A DNA stretch of 64,000 nucleotides, taken from assembly GCF_003664645.1 (NCBI RefSeq), contig NZ_RCHC01000005.1:160641-224640 (forward strand), read 5' to 3'. The position numbers were made by a program, and so were the translations under genes. This stretch comes from Acinetobacter chengduensis (GTDB lineage: Bacteria > Pseudomonadota > Gammaproteobacteria > Pseudomonadales > Moraxellaceae). The notes beneath the pieces are model-generated. The model was not told the origin of the DNA. It ran no database searches and saw nothing but the letters and a program-made list of their open reading frames with translations. This document shows, piece by piece, positions 37,831-47,850 of the stretch. Numbering within the stretch: the stretch's first letter is position 1; each line of letters begins with the position of its first letter.

Positions 37831-39141
37831 TTATTCAGTATTTTGATAGCAAAACTTTGCCCAATCGGCCATTAATCCCTTACGTTTTTCGAGATAAGCT
37901 CCACGTAAATAAGCTGCTTCAACTTCATCAGGCAGTTTATGTGCAAGTACGTGCTCACACACCTCACGAGGATAATCTGTTTTATCGGCCGACCAATCTC
38001 GGAAAGTAGAACGAAAGCCATGTGTGGTAACCACCCGATTCTGTTTTGGATCAATATAGCCTAAGCAATTTTCCTTGAGTTTTTGTTCATGCATACGCTT
38101 AATCAAAGCAGTTAAGGACATGTCTGAAAGCATGCTACCAGTACGAGGTGCAGGGAAAATATAACTTTGAGATCTGGTATGAGTCTGAATTGACTTTAAT
38201 AATTCAATTGCTGGTTCTGAAAGTGGAACACGATGTTCTTTTTCAGCTTTCATGCGCTCTTTTGGAATAGTCCAGACTTTATTTTTAAAATCAATTTCTT
38301 GCCAAGTTGCTCCAAAAATTTCCCCAGAGCGACATGCTGTTAAAATTGCAAATTCTAAAGCTTTAGGGGAAATCCCATCTTTTTGACGGAGGTGCTGAAT
38401 GAATGTAGCAATCTGATCATAAGGCAAAGATGGATGAGGGCGTGATTCCTGCTTTAAGTTACCTAATATAGGTTCAAGATTACCTTTCCATTCAGCAGGG
38501 TTGTCACCTTCAAAATACTCCATAGCCTTTGCATAATCAAAAATAGTCTCAATACGACCACGAATACGTTTAGCTGTTTCGTTCTTCTCAATCCAGATAG
38601 GTCTAAGAACTTCAGCAATATCAACTTTAGTAATTGTGCCAATATTAATATCACCAAGAGTAGGATAGATATAAGTTTCTAATGTGGTAGACCATTGAGC
38701 AATATGCTTCTGATTCTTTAATTCACGAGATTTATTGGCAATCACAATCTGAGCACATTCACGAAAAGAACGATTACGAAGTTTTTGAGTACGTAAAGCT
38801 TGAAGTTGATCTTGTTTTTGTTGGATAGGATCATTCCCATTTCGGATTTGGGCTTTCATTTCATGAGCTTTAGCCCTTGCTTCGGCTAGTGACACTTCTG
38901 GGTAAGAGCCCAATCCAATATCACGGCGATGAAGTTGCTGTTTTCCATTTTCATCAAAGCGCTGACCTACAACAACACGTAGAACCCAAGCACGAGAGTC
39001 GTTGACAATACGTAGGTGCAAACCATTGACACCGCCTACAGCATGCCTGCCATTTCCTTTGATTTTTGCTACACTGAGCGCAGAGAGTTCTTTGGCTTTC
39101 TTTGGCATAGGTTTGTTCTTGTCCCACATAAAAACCCACAT
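37831..39141 (-). CDS. int: P4-type tyrosine recombinase (island integrase)
   Basis: 436-residue site-specific recombinase: an arm-binding DUF4102 domain (about 12-105; LHLRIVNDSRAWVLRVV), a core-binding SAM-like domain (about 115-215) and a catalytic domain. Catalytic residues include Arg in LTACRSGEIFGATW, His in TTHGFRSTFRDW (HxxR) and the C-terminal Tyr in AYLRGAYLEKR. ATG 39141 is the longest start; MPKKAKELSAL from 39108 is a plausible alternative. The start faces the attachment site at 39263-39273, the usual arrangement. The C-terminal 130 bases are related to the fragment at 30071-30228. Confidence 0.95.
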   Translation of the reverse strand: MWVFMWDKNKPMPKKAKELSALSVAKIKGNGRHAVGGVNGLHLRIVNDSRAWVLRVVVGQRFDENGKQQLHRRDIGLGSYPEVSLAEARAKAHEMKAQIRNGNDPIQQKQDQLQALRTQKLRNRSFRECAQIVIANKSRELKNQKHIAQWSTTLETYIYPTLGDINIGTITKVDIAEVLRPIWIEKNETAKRIRGRIETIFDYAKAMEYFEGDNPAEWKGNLEPILGNLKQESRPHPSLPYDQIATFIQHLRQKDGISPKALEFAILTACRSGEIFGATWQEIDFKNKVWTIPKERMKAEKEHRVPLSEPAIELLKSIQTHTRSQSYIFPAPRTGSMLSDMSLTALIKRMHEQKLKENCLGYIDPKQNRVVTTHGFRSTFRDWSADKTDYPREVCEHVLAHKLPDEVEAAYLRGAYLEKRKGLMADWAKFCYQNTE

Positions 39142-39258
39142 AGAATATTTGAAATGATTGGGTTTGGCAAGACTTGGTTGGATTGGTGTTTACATAAGTT
39201 ATTGAAAAATATATTTATGTTGGATTGGGTTGGATGGCATAATACAGGTGTTATACGG

Positions 39259-39273
39259 ACACCGCTTCCGCCA
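39259..39273 (+). other. Candidate island attachment site: tRNA-Ser 3'-end-like sequence
   Basis: ACACCGCTTCCGCCA ends with CGCTTCCGCCA, the acceptor-strand and CCA end of enterobacterial tRNA-Ser as I know it. Nothing tRNA-like precedes it (the T-loop is not canonical), so only the 3' tail is present. It lies 118 bases from the integrase start and is followed directly by a terminator, as the end of an RNA gene would be. P4-type integrases use such sites; the intact tRNA should be at the island's other end, outside the window. Confidence 0.55.
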
Positions 39274-39280
39274 AATTTGA

Positions 39281-39314
39281 AAAAGCCCTTGTATTTTTAC
39301 AAGGGCTTTTTTTT
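39281..39314 (+). terminator. Intrinsic terminator at the island/backbone boundary
   Basis: 9-bp stem GCCCTTGTA/TACAAGGGC (39285-39293 with 39298-39306), flanked by A and T runs, and an eight-T tract. It presumably ended the tRNA-Ser transcript before island integration. Confidence 0.85.
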
Positions 39315-39501
39315 ATTAAAAAAAGATGTAGGAATATTATTTTTAATCCAAAAAATAGATTGTAAGTATTGAAATAAACAGTTTTAACGATTTTATCGAT
39401 ATCTTTATAGTGTGTGCATTAAACAAGCAAATCCAATACAAGCATTTACCAGTAGGCTTGAGTGGATTTTTTGCAAAATGCTGGCAATGAGGATGTACGA
39501 A

Positions 39502-39624
39502 ATGTTAAAACGAATGACTGTTGTAATCATGGTGAGCGCACTGAGTGCATGTGCATTTGATCCAGTAGCTTATGACCAATTGCGCCAAACAGAAAATCTG
39601 CAACATAACCGTACTATGGGTTAA
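39502..39624 (+). CDS. Small lipoprotein, 40 aa
   Basis: Starts MLKRMTVVIM with lipobox LSAC (residues 14-17), so Cys17 would be the acylated residue; mature protein is about 24 residues. ATG 39502 is chosen because GAGG lies at 39489-39492, nine bases upstream; ATG 39493 is too close to it. Function unknown; small lipoproteins of this size occur in Acinetobacter. First backbone gene after the island; convergent with the pirin gene. Confidence 0.7.
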   Translation: MLKRMTVVIMVSALSACAFDPVAYDQLRQTENLQHNRTMG

Positions 39625-39686
39625 GCACCATCAGATCAAAAAATTGTATGAACTCATGTTATTTGATGAGTTATGAAAAAAATAAA

Positions 39687-39713
39687 AAAGCCCTGAATTA
39701 TCAGGGCTTTTTT
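39687..39713. terminator. Bidirectional terminator between lipoprotein and pirin genes
   Basis: AAAGCCCTGA/TCAGGGCTTT stem with a four-base loop (centre about 39698) and A/T runs on both sides. Confidence 0.85.
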
Positions 39714-39746
39714 ATATTAGCTTTTGAAAATGAAGTATAGATTGGG

Positions 39747-40445
39747 TTAAGCAACTTTTTCAGGTAGATCAAACCAAATCACTTGAGTATCTTCCAAAGC
39801 TACAATTTCACTATTTTCAAGAAAGGCAATCGCACCACCAGCATCAACTGTATGTTCAGCAATTTGAACTTTACCTTCAATCACATGAACATAATTTACA
39901 TGCTGTGTTGCTTCAATCGGCAGACGTTTGCCTTTAGAAATAACAGCAGTTTTCACCTCAGCATTTTGACGAATGTGCATTGGCGCGTCCGCATTAGGGC
40001 CCACAATTAAATGCCATTGATCAGGCTGTTCGCGTGGATCACATTTAATTTGTTGATACGTTGGTTCTGCATCACGCTCATTTGGAATAATCCAAATTTG
40101 CAGTAAATGAACCTGCTCATCACCTTGGTTCATTTCGCTATGACGAACACCTGTACCAGCACTCATCAGTTGCCATTCACCCGCAGTAATACCGCCATGA
40201 TTACCCATACTGTCCTTATGAGTAATAGTACCTTTTAACACACAGGTTAAAATTTCCATATTGTCATGCGGGTGCTGGCCAAAGCCTTGATGACCATCAA
40301 TCAAGTCATCGTTGATCACACGTAGTGCACTCACACCCATATAGTCCGGGTTGTACCAATTGCCAAAAGAAAAACTATGTTTAGACTCAAGCCAGCCCAT
40401 TTTTACGTGGCCACGGTTTTCACTTGGATGTAAGAACGCATTCAT
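39747..40445 (-). CDS. Pirin family bicupin protein
   Basis: 232 residues, YhhW/pirin-like. The conserved N-terminal metal site is visible: HPHDNMEILTCVLKG near residues 58-72 and HSEMN near 101-105. Other family signatures are SFSFGNWYNPDYMG and WQLMSAGTGVRHSE. YhhW-type pirins have quercetin 2,3-dioxygenase activity in vitro, but the in vivo role is unclear. Own terminator; no operon partner. Confidence 0.93.
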   Translation of the reverse strand: MNAFLHPSENRGHVKMGWLESKHSFSFGNWYNPDYMGVSALRVINDDLIDGHQGFGQHPHDNMEILTCVLKGTITHKDSMGNHGGITAGEWQLMSAGTGVRHSEMNQGDEQVHLLQIWIIPNERDAEPTYQQIKCDPREQPDQWHLIVGPNADAPMHIRQNAEVKTAVISKGKRLPIEATQHVNYVHVIEGKVQIAEHTVDAGGAIAFLENSEIVALEDTQVIWFDLPEKVA

Positions 40446-40559
40446 GATGGTCTTCCTGTATTATTTTTAACTTAAAGCTATTTTAGTGTTTTATATTTTT
40501 ATTAAAAACTGTAAATCCGCAATATAGCGTTGCATATTTGAAATGATTGGTGACATTGT

Positions 40560-41633
40560 TTAGTGACTTAAATCACAATAACGTTGCCGAAACTGAGCCC
40601 ATGTATAAGTTTTACCACTTTCATATTCCTTTTTAAAGGTCTGCAACAATGCAGGCTGGCGCTGTATCCACGGATTCCCCCAGTTGACTTCTTTCGGTGC
40701 CGCTTTGTCATGATAAACCCAAAAATCTTGCAAGCAGCTACTGGGTTTAGCTTTATCATTACGATGCATTTCGCGGTATTCATCTTCTATCAATTCAGCA
40801 TTCACGCCAGCTTTATCATCACGTAAGGCCACGCGTTCGCTAACGCTGAGGAAGCGTTTATTGCTATGTTTTGTGAGTTTACCGTGTTGGTAAAGGTATT
40901 TGTACTCAATATCATAAGGCTTCGCGGTTTGATAATTGCCAGGCGTACTGGTGGTATATTCAAGAACCTGATTTTCTTCCATGCTGGGGCCAAACCCCAT
41001 GCCATTTTCAAGGAAGGGCGATGTGAATTGTGTACGGTGCAAGATTTTGCCCGCGATATTCACTTCAATCAATTCATAACTGCTTCTATATAAATAGCTA
41101 CTAAAACTCTGACTAAAAGCTGTATTGTGTTGAATTTCTTTAGGACTATAGAAATAGCGACTACGGAATATCAGTACAATATTTTTGCCATGAGGCTGAA
41201 TGCTGAACAGCTGATGATCTTTCAAATGATGTGGTAACTGCGATGAAATATTGATCACTTGACGTGATGTGCCGTAAGACTGCACCAAGGCGAAGAAATT
41301 TTTGCCACCGACTTCGGTATATAGCAATGCTGGGCTAGTTTTCTTAGATAATGGAAAATAGCGTACGGCGTTTTGTCCATTGATGACAAAATAACGCGAA
41401 TTGTTCAGGTAGTCCTGTGAACTGTCTTGCGCTGGATTATAACTACGCATCAGAATTTTTTTGCGGTCTGACCAGTTTTCTGGATAGATTGAATTATCTT
41501 CGTCATCATCTAGGCTGGCGTTAATGTGAATAACATTTTGCACTTCTTCTTCAAGTTCAGCGTAGCTGGTCGTGCATACAAGGCTTAGCGCAAATCCGCC
41601 TAAAATTGTGATTAATTGATGGTGCTTAGACAT
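40560..41633 (-). CDS. Exported protein of unknown function, 357 aa
   Basis: N-terminal signal peptide (MSKHHQLITILGGFALSLVCTTSYA, cleaved after about residue 25). The remainder is soluble with many Tyr/Ser/Gln residues and no motif I recognise; it resembles periplasmic beta-rich proteins of Acinetobacter. Stand-alone gene on the minus strand between the pirin gene and the L,D-transpeptidase gene. Confidence 0.75.
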   Translation of the reverse strand: MSKHHQLITILGGFALSLVCTTSYAELEEEVQNVIHINASLDDDEDNSIYPENWSDRKKILMRSYNPAQDSSQDYLNNSRYFVINGQNAVRYFPLSKKTSPALLYTEVGGKNFFALVQSYGTSRQVINISSQLPHHLKDHQLFSIQPHGKNIVLIFRSRYFYSPKEIQHNTAFSQSFSSYLYRSSYELIEVNIAGKILHRTQFTSPFLENGMGFGPSMEENQVLEYTTSTPGNYQTAKPYDIEYKYLYQHGKLTKHSNKRFLSVSERVALRDDKAGVNAELIEDEYREMHRNDKAKPSSCLQDFWVYHDKAAPKEVNWGNPWIQRQPALLQTFKKEYESGKTYTWAQFRQRYCDLSH

Positions 41634-41796
41634 AAAAGTAATCGCCTTATTTATTGTTATTGCGCGTTTTTATCAAAAGTAGAGCGCTGTTGTTATCGGT
41701 TTAGTTGAAAATGAAAATTAAGTCTGTTTTTACGGAGTTGTTTCTTACGTCAGCTACACTATGAATGTGACGAACAGGAACTGAATATCAACGATA

Positions 41797-41829
41797 TAAA
41801 AAAGGCGCTCTGCCCGAAAGCAGAACACC
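41797..41829 (-). terminator. Terminator downstream of the L,D-transpeptidase gene
   Basis: 10-bp stem with two wobble pairs (41804-41813 with 41820-41829) and an A-run at 41797-41803 that is the T-tract on the minus strand. Confidence 0.75.
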
Positions 41830-41857
41830 CTATGATTCTAGTATGGCTTTAACGGTA

Positions 41858-43084
41858 TTATTCTAAGAACTTAACCGTTACACCTGCTTTAACTTTTTTA
41901 CCAAGATCGTTGGCATCCCAGTTAGTTAAGCGGATACAGCCATGTGATGCAGTTTTAGAAATTGCAGATGGGTTAGGTGTACCATGAATACCAAATGATT
42001 TTTTGCTTAAACCAATCCAAATATTACCTACAGGACCGTTCGGGCCGGGTGGTAATGACAATGGCTTTTTATTGTTGCCTTGTACGAAATTGCTTGGCGA
42101 ATAGCTGTACCAAGGATTCGGTGCAACGCCAGTCACTTTGTATGTGCCTGTCGGAGACGGTGTGTCTGAACTACCAATGGTTGCTGGGAATGAGCCAATC
42201 ATTTGATTACGACTGTTAAATAAATACAGTTGTTTTGCACCTTTATGGGCAACAATCAAATGAATGTCTTCTGGGACTTCATTACGAATATTCGCAACAA
42301 TGATTTTTTCCCCAGCTTTGCTGAAAGTCGCTTTAGGATTCAATTTCTTTAAGAAATCTTCGTCCATGTGGAACTTTTCACCTAACATCTCAGTCACGCG
42401 TGTGTAATACAAACCTGGCATTTTTGCTTGAAGTGCGTAGTCATGTGGAATTGACTTCGCATACGGGCCTTTAAGGTCAGCATCAGTAATAGTGTATTCA
42501 ATAAAAGCAGCTTTGCCAGCTTGATTTGCAACAAGCTTGTCCCAAGTTTCTTTGGTGAGCGTGCCTGTTGGTTTAATGCCATTCATTTGTTGGAAAGAGG
42601 CAATTGCTTTTAAAGTATTTTTACCACTCGAACCATCAATAGCACCAGGTGACGCATGTGCATTATTTAGCATCACGTGAGCACGTGCATACACAGGGAA
42701 TTGACCTTTACCAATATTTTCAAACCACTGCGCATTATTCATGCCATCTAAAGTCCAAGAGGCTTTTGCAGCTGGTGAAGTGGTCACTGGCGCAGTTGTA
42801 GTTGTAGCATTACCAATATCAGCGTTCTGGTCTTCAGAATTTTGTAATGTATTAAGCGTATCCGAAGCTGAGTTTAAATCTTTTTGTTCTTGATCAGTAA
42901 TTTTTGCAGAAGTATTTGCGACAGGCGAAGATGCAGCATCAGCAGCGAGTGGATCAATAGGATCTTGAACGGCAACATCTGTGAGAACTTTTGGATTTAA
43001 TGGTTGTTCAGCAGTAGATGCGGCTAAAGCTGTACCAGCAAATATGCAACTTAAACTCAAAGTGAGTATTGTGCGAACGAACAT
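41858..43084 (-). CDS. L,D-transpeptidase (YkuD) with peptidoglycan-binding domain
   Basis: About 408 residues, periplasmic peptidoglycan remodelling enzyme. A signal peptide (MFVRTILTLSLSC ... GTALAA) leads into a low-complexity Ala/Asp/Thr region, a PG_binding_1 repeat (about 160-195; GKNTLKAIASFQQMNG) and the YkuD domain. The catalytic Cys lies in ASHGCIRLTNWDA and the conserved His in GIHGTPNPSAI. I chose ATG 43084 (AAGG at 43094-43097) over in-frame TTG 43093. Divergent from hemE. Confidence 0.93.
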   Translation of the reverse strand: MFVRTILTLSLSCIFAGTALAASTAEQPLNPKVLTDVAVQDPIDPLAADAASSPVANTSAKITDQEQKDLNSASDTLNTLQNSEDQNADIGNATTTTAPVTTSPAAKASWTLDGMNNAQWFENIGKGQFPVYARAHVMLNNAHASPGAIDGSSGKNTLKAIASFQQMNGIKPTGTLTKETWDKLVANQAGKAAFIEYTITDADLKGPYAKSIPHDYALQAKMPGLYYTRVTEMLGEKFHMDEDFLKKLNPKATFSKAGEKIIVANIRNEVPEDIHLIVAHKGAKQLYLFNSRNQMIGSFPATIGSSDTPSPTGTYKVTGVAPNPWYSYSPSNFVQGNNKKPLSLPPGPNGPVGNIWIGLSKKSFGIHGTPNPSAISKTASHGCIRLTNWDANDLGKKVKAGVTVKFLE

Positions 43085-43288
43085 ATAATTCAACCTTAAG
43101 AATTATTCATTTACTATGTGAAAAACGGCTACAAGTATTGCAGAAAAAAAAGCGCGGTGCAGTATTTGTTTTGTGTAATTATCATTTTTAGCATTGAAGT
43201 TGATCGGTTTTTAAAACGCTGAGAAGTTATTAAATTATGAGCCTTTTTGTTATGATGGGCGAAATGTCGAGAAATGATAGGAAAGTAC

Positions 43289-44359
43289 ATGACGACCTTA
43301 AAAAATGATCGTTTTTTGCGTGCTTTATTGCGTGAACCTGTTGATACAACACCTGTTTGGATGATGCGTCAAGCGGGACGTTATTTACCAGAATATCGCG
43401 CAACGCGTGCGACAGCGGGTGACTTCCTATCGCTATGTAAAAATCAAGATTTTGCTTGTGAAGTCACTTTACAGCCTTTACGTCGCTATGAATTGGATGC
43501 GGCGATTTTATTTTCAGATATTTTGACTGTACCTGATGCTTTGGGTCTGGGTCTGTACTTTGAAACAGGTGAAGGGCCAAAATTTCATAAAACAGTACGT
43601 ACAGAGCAAGATGTTGCCAACTTGCCTAAGTTAAATGTGAAATCTGACTTAGATTACGTGATGAATGCGGTGTCGACCATTCGTTCAGCCTTGGGTGGTC
43701 AAGTGCCTTTAATTGGTTTCTCTGGTAGCCCTTGGACACTTGCAACCTATATGGTTGAAGGTGGTTCAAGCAAAGATTTCCGCTTTACGAAGCAAATGAT
43801 GTACGCGCAACCTGAAGTATTGCATGCATTGTTGTCGCACTTAGCAGATGCTGTGACCGATTATTTAAATGCGCAAATTGATGCAGGCGCACAAGCGGTA
43901 CAGATTTTTGATAGCTGGGGCGGTGCGTTGGCTCATCGCGAATATCTTGAATTTTCGTTGAATTATATGCAACGCATTGTGAATGGTTTACAGCGAGAAA
44001 AAGACGGTCGTAAAGTACCTGTGATTCTTTTCACTAAAGGTGGTGGTCAGTGGTTGGAGCCGATGATCGCGACTGGTGCAGATGCATTTGGTCTAGATTG
44101 GACAAGCAATCTACATACTGCGCGTCAAACTGTAGCAGGCCGTGCAGCATTACAAGGTAATTTAGATCCTGCAACTTTATATGGCACGCCAGCTGCAATT
44201 GCAAAAGCCACCAAAGCCATGTTGGATGACGCTTATGCCAATGGCGAAAAAACAGGTTATGTCGCAAACTTAGGTCATGGTATTACCCAGTGGGTTGACC
44301 CTGAAAACCCACGTGTATTTATAGATACTGTGCATGAATACAGCGCTAAATATCTATAA
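43289..44359 (+). CDS. hemE: Uroporphyrinogen decarboxylase
   Basis: Decarboxylates uroporphyrinogen III to coproporphyrinogen III in cytoplasmic haem synthesis. About 356 residues, normal. Family signatures: [16 protein letters not shown] (residues about 21-36), the catalytic Asp region ILFSDILT and [19 protein letters not shown] chose ATG 43289 ([13 protein letters not shown]) because GGAAAG lies at 43280-43285; in-frame ATG 43274 lacks such a site. Followed after 30 bases by the DUF817 gene. Confidence 0.97.
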   Translation: MTTLKNDRFLRALLREPVDTTPVWMMRQAGRYLPEYRATRATAGDFLSLCKNQDFACEVTLQPLRRYELDAAILFSDILTVPDALGLGLYFETGEGPKFHKTVRTEQDVANLPKLNVKSDLDYVMNAVSTIRSALGGQVPLIGFSGSPWTLATYMVEGGSSKDFRFTKQMMYAQPEVLHALLSHLADAVTDYLNAQIDAGAQAVQIFDSWGGALAHREYLEFSLNYMQRIVNGLQREKDGRKVPVILFTKGGGQWLEPMIATGADAFGLDWTSNLHTARQTVAGRAALQGNLDPATLYGTPAAIAKATKAMLDDAYANGEKTGYVANLGHGITQWVDPENPRVFIDTVHEYSAKYL

Positions 44360-44389
44360 AACGTACTTGGAAATACTTAGGATTCAACA

Positions 44390-45202
44390 GTGATTGCCAT
44401 TTTAAAATCATGTTTTGAGTTCTCATATAAGGCAGCTTCGGCTGCCTTATTTGGGATACTGCTGTTAATTGCGTTTGTGCTTACAGCATCTATGGGAAGC
44501 ACAGAACATTGGGGATTATTTCGGTATGACTATTTATTATTTTATGCCTTGGTCATTCAAATCTGTCTATTGTATTTAAAACTAGAGTCTTGGGCCGAAG
44601 CCAAAGTCATTGCCTTATTTCATATCGTTGCCATGGTGATGGAAATATTTCTTACCCATCCACAAATTGCATCATGGCAATATCCACAGCCTGCTGTATT
44701 TAAAATATTAACTGTACCCTTATTCGCAGGATTTATGTACTCCGCAGTGGGAAGCTTTTTTGCGCGTTCATTGCGTTTATATCAAGTTTCATTTGAGCGT
44801 TTGCCAAGTTTTGCCAATATGCTCAGTCTTGCTGTACTGTCCTATATTAACTTTATGAGTAAGTTTTTTATTCCAGATTACCGTGTAGTATTATTTGCAT
44901 GGAGTATTTTTATTTTCTGGAAAACTAAAATAATTTTTAGATTGAATTATCATCAATTTCAGTTGCCAATGTTACCTGTATTGGTGCTTTTGGCCTTTAT
45001 TATTTGGATTGCAGAAAACATTAGTACTTTTTATCAAATTTGGTTGTATCCAAGTCAAGTCGATGCATGGCACATGGTGGGTTGGGCGAAGTTAGGGTCT
45101 TGGTATTTATTGCTTTTGTTGAGCTTGGTTTTAGTGTTGAAAATATTAGGTGAACGTAGCTCGACAGGGCAGTGGAAGTTAAAAGCTGAGCACAATATGT
45201 AA
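44390..45202 (+). CDS. DUF817 integral membrane protein
   Basis: 270 residues, about eight hydrophobic segments, GTG start (44390). Fits DUF817 (YoaT-like), of unknown function; family signature-like sequences LFRYDYLLFYALVI and FAGFMYSAVGSF are seen. Likely co-transcribed with hemE given the 30-base gap. Confidence 0.85.
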   Translation: MIAILKSCFEFSYKAASAALFGILLLIAFVLTASMGSTEHWGLFRYDYLLFYALVIQICLLYLKLESWAEAKVIALFHIVAMVMEIFLTHPQIASWQYPQPAVFKILTVPLFAGFMYSAVGSFFARSLRLYQVSFERLPSFANMLSLAVLSYINFMSKFFIPDYRVVLFAWSIFIFWKTKIIFRLNYHQFQLPMLPVLVLLAFIIWIAENISTFYQIWLYPSQVDAWHMVGWAKLGSWYLLLLLSLVLVLKILGERSSTGQWKLKAEHNM

Positions 45203-45334
45203 CTGGTCGAATATTACAATTTAGTTTCAAAATAGCTTTGCTTTTTCGTAAAGCTTTCGTCTAATGTACAGTTGTGCAATGTGGATTGCGCTCAATAAAA
45301 ATGACACTCATAAAGTGATTTCTGGAGAAACATC

Positions 45335-45805
45335 ATGTTAAAAAAAATAGCTTTAGCTGCCATTTTAGCAGTAGGTTCAACCGCAGCATTTGCCGATCGT
45401 GATGCAGGTTGTGGTATCGGTTCAGAAGTATGGGCGGGTCAATCTGGTAAGCTTCCAAAATTGCTTGCAGCAACAACAAACGGCATTTTCTTTAACCAAT
45501 TGTTCGGTATTACTTTTGGTACGATTGGCTGTAGTGGTTCAGGTACGGTAACTGCGCAAGCGGTGACATTTACCAATGAAAACTCAGAAGCTTTGGCACG
45601 TGATATGGCCGTTGGTCAAGGCGAAAGCTTAAATGTATTGGCTGAATTACTGCATATTAAAGCAGAAGATAAAGCACATTTCTTCGCGGTATCTAAAGCG
45701 AATTTTGCAGAAATCTATGCCACAGAAAATTCAAACTCTTTGCAAGTTTTATCTTCACTGCAGTCAGTAATGGCTAAAGACGAAGTGCTCAAAGCATACG
45801 TGTAA
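45335..45805 (+). CDS. DUF3015 exported protein
   Basis: 156 residues with a signal peptide (MLKKIALAAILAVGSTAAFA). The mature start DRDAGCGIGSEVWAG is the DUF3015 signature, and two Cys residues may form a disulfide. Function unknown; common in Acinetobacter and related genera. Terminator follows, so it is separate from the next gene, though both are exported proteins. Confidence 0.9.
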   Translation: MLKKIALAAILAVGSTAAFADRDAGCGIGSEVWAGQSGKLPKLLAATTNGIFFNQLFGITFGTIGCSGSGTVTAQAVTFTNENSEALARDMAVGQGESLNVLAELLHIKAEDKAHFFAVSKANFAEIYATENSNSLQVLSSLQSVMAKDEVLKAYV

Positions 45806-45820
45806 TGATGTAGTACGAAG

Positions 45821-45845
45821 CCCTGTCTATATGACGGGGTTTTTT
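45821..45845 (+). terminator. Terminator after the DUF3015 gene
   Basis: CCCTGTC (45821-45827) pairs with GACGGGG (45833-45839) with one wobble, five-base loop, then a T-run. Confidence 0.8.
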
Positions 45846-45882
45846 ATGCCTTTTTGATTCATTATTGCTTAGATTTTAGATT

Positions 45883-47850
45883 ATGAAATTACTGTGTTGG
45901 TTGGTGGTGCTGTGTATTCCAAGCTTGGGGCTTGCCGCGACTGAGCTTGGTCAAGCAGATGTTGTAGATGCTCCCGCTTTGAAAAACGCTATTCAAAGTC
46001 CATCCAATCAATATGCAATAAGTACAGACCAGATTCAGCGTTATATACAGCAGGCGCATAGCCTTCAGTTGGTACAGCGCCAGACATGGCAAGCTTTAAT
46101 GTATCGGAATGCACAAGGGCGAAGTGACGTTCAGTATGCGAAGTATTTTGTGAGTGAACAGGGCGCACAAGATTTACAGGCTGAGCTAGATGCCAATATT
46201 GAAGCTTTATTTAAAGTGGCTAGTGAGAATGCATCCGTTCGTTGCCAATTTCCTGCACGTAGCCAATGGCTGATTCAGTCCTTAGCAATTCCTGCAAATG
46301 ATTTGCCAAAAGTTTATTGTCCTGATTTAGACGATTGGTACAGCAAAATTAAGCCGCATAAAGCAACTGTTATATATGCCACCGACTTTATGGGTAATCC
46401 TAGCTCGATGTTTGGTCATACTTTATTAAGGATAGATCCCGCTCATCAAAAACAACTGAACTTAGTTTCTTATGCAATCAATTATGCTGCCACTGTACAA
46501 ACTGCAGAGAGCTGGTCTTATGCATGGAAAGGTTTAACAGGACAGTATCCTGGTGAATATTCACTGATGCCGTATTACCGTAAAGTTAAGGAATATGGCG
46601 ATTTTGAAAGTCGTGATTTGTGGGAATATGAGCTGAATTTAACAGAACAGGAAACTCAATTTCTTGTGCTACATATTTGGGAAATGCAACATGTAACTTT
46701 TCCCTATTATTTTGTGAGTGATAATTGTGCCTATCGTATTTTAGGCTTATTGGATTTGGTGCGCCCTGAATTGCAGTTATCAAAAAACTTTAAGCACACG
46801 GCAATACCGATTGAAACCATTAAAATCTTAGAGAAAAAAAGTTTAGTGAGCCAAAAAACCTATCGGCCAGCGCTCGAAACTCAATTATTGGCACAGGCCA
46901 AACAGCATGGCGCACAACTAGCACGAACCGCACATCAAGTGGCTTGGTCTGAGCCGAATCAAATGGCTCAGGTACTATCGCCTTATACGCTGAGCGATCA
47001 AGCAAAAATTTTAGAAATGGGCTATGACGATTTGTATTTGGCCTTAACGTCTTCAAAAGAGCCTTCAGCGTTTGTACAGCCTCGCTTACGCCAACTTTTA
47101 ATTTTACGTAGCCAAATTCAGCTCGATAAACAACGCGAAGAAGTTGCTACGCCCGTGCATGATCCATCACAAGGGCATTATGCTAAAAACATCAGTGTGG
47201 CAATGGGCGAGTCACAAGCTAAAGGCTTTGTGGAAATATCACATCGGCAGGCATATCACGATTTAATTGATCCACCATGGGGATACCGTTTAGGCACACA
47301 GCTCAAGTTTTTGGATGGCACTGTGCGCTATCAAGATGATCAATTCAAGCTCAAGCAATTGGAACTGCTCGCCGTTAATTCCTATAATCCGATTTCGCCC
47401 TTTAAAAAACCGCTTTCGTGGGGATTTAATCTTGGTTGGGAACAAGAAGCCTTAGACTCACAAGGCCATTTTAGTGATAAGACACAGCACGGTGTGGCGC
47501 GTCTAACGACTCAAGCAGGTTATAGCTGGGCAAATCCAGCCCATAACGTCCTCTGTTATGGACAAATGCAAAGCAATTTTCAGTTTTCATCTGCATTAGA
47601 TCAGGGCTGGCGTATAGGTTTGGGGCCTACGGCGGGGTGTCAAATGATTTGGAACTCACAGCTGAATAGCGTGACTCAAGTAGAATTACCATATTGGTCT
47701 GACAGTCATCAATGGAATGTTCGGCTGAACCAACAAATTCAATATCTAATTCGCCCGCAACACAGCTTAAATTTGAGTTATGCATATCAGTGGCAAAACC
47801 AAATAGATTGGAACGAAGTTAAATTGGGTTATCGCTATTTCTTTAAATAG
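45883..47850 (+). CDS. DUF4105 (Lnb-like) exported protein with C-terminal beta-rich domain
   Basis: 655 residues. The signal peptide (MKLLCWLVVLCIPSLGLA) precedes a helical region. The DUF4105/Lnb-type thiol-enzyme-like domain (about 165-320) contains NPSSMFGHTLLRID with its conserved His, and DNCAYRI with the Cys. The C-terminal third (about 430-655) is beta-rich and ends in an aromatic residue, suggesting an outer-membrane barrel. The Lnb family includes lipoprotein N-acyltransferases in Gram-positives; the substrate here is unknown. Confidence 0.88.
   Translation: MKLLCWLVVLCIPSLGLAATELGQADVVDAPALKNAIQSPSNQYAISTDQIQRYIQQAHSLQLVQRQTWQALMYRNAQGRSDVQYAKYFVSEQGAQDLQAELDANIEALFKVASENASVRCQFPARSQWLIQSLAIPANDLPKVYCPDLDDWYSKIKPHKATVIYATDFMGNPSSMFGHTLLRIDPAHQKQLNLVSYAINYAATVQTAESWSYAWKGLTGQYPGEYSLMPYYRKVKEYGDFESRDLWEYELNLTEQETQFLVLHIWEMQHVTFPYYFVSDNCAYRILGLLDLVRPELQLSKNFKHTAIPIETIKILEKKSLVSQKTYRPALETQLLAQAKQHGAQLARTAHQVAWSEPNQMAQVLSPYTLSDQAKILEMGYDDLYLALTSSKEPSAFVQPRLRQLLILRSQIQLDKQREEVATPVHDPSQGHYAKNISVAMGESQAKGFVEISHRQAYHDLIDPPWGYRLGTQLKFLDGTVRYQDDQFKLKQLELLAVNSYNPISPFKKPLSWGFNLGWEQEALDSQGHFSDKTQHGVARLTTQAGYSWANPAHNVLCYGQMQSNFQFSSALDQGWRIGLGPTAGCQMIWNSQLNSVTQVELPYWSDSHQWNVRLNQQIQYLIRPQHSLNLSYAYQWQNQIDWNEVKLGYRYFFK

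Noticed and set aside
39247..39273. Apparent tRNA T-arm (5-7-5) before the CCA end
   Set aside because: The stem positions do not align with the acceptor and CCA spacing, and the loop is not TTCRANY; only the 3' tail is tRNA-like.
39412..39502. Longer start for the small lipoprotein (70 codons)
   Set aside because: The extra residues precede and would bury the signal sequence and lipobox; the Shine-Dalgarno supports 39502.
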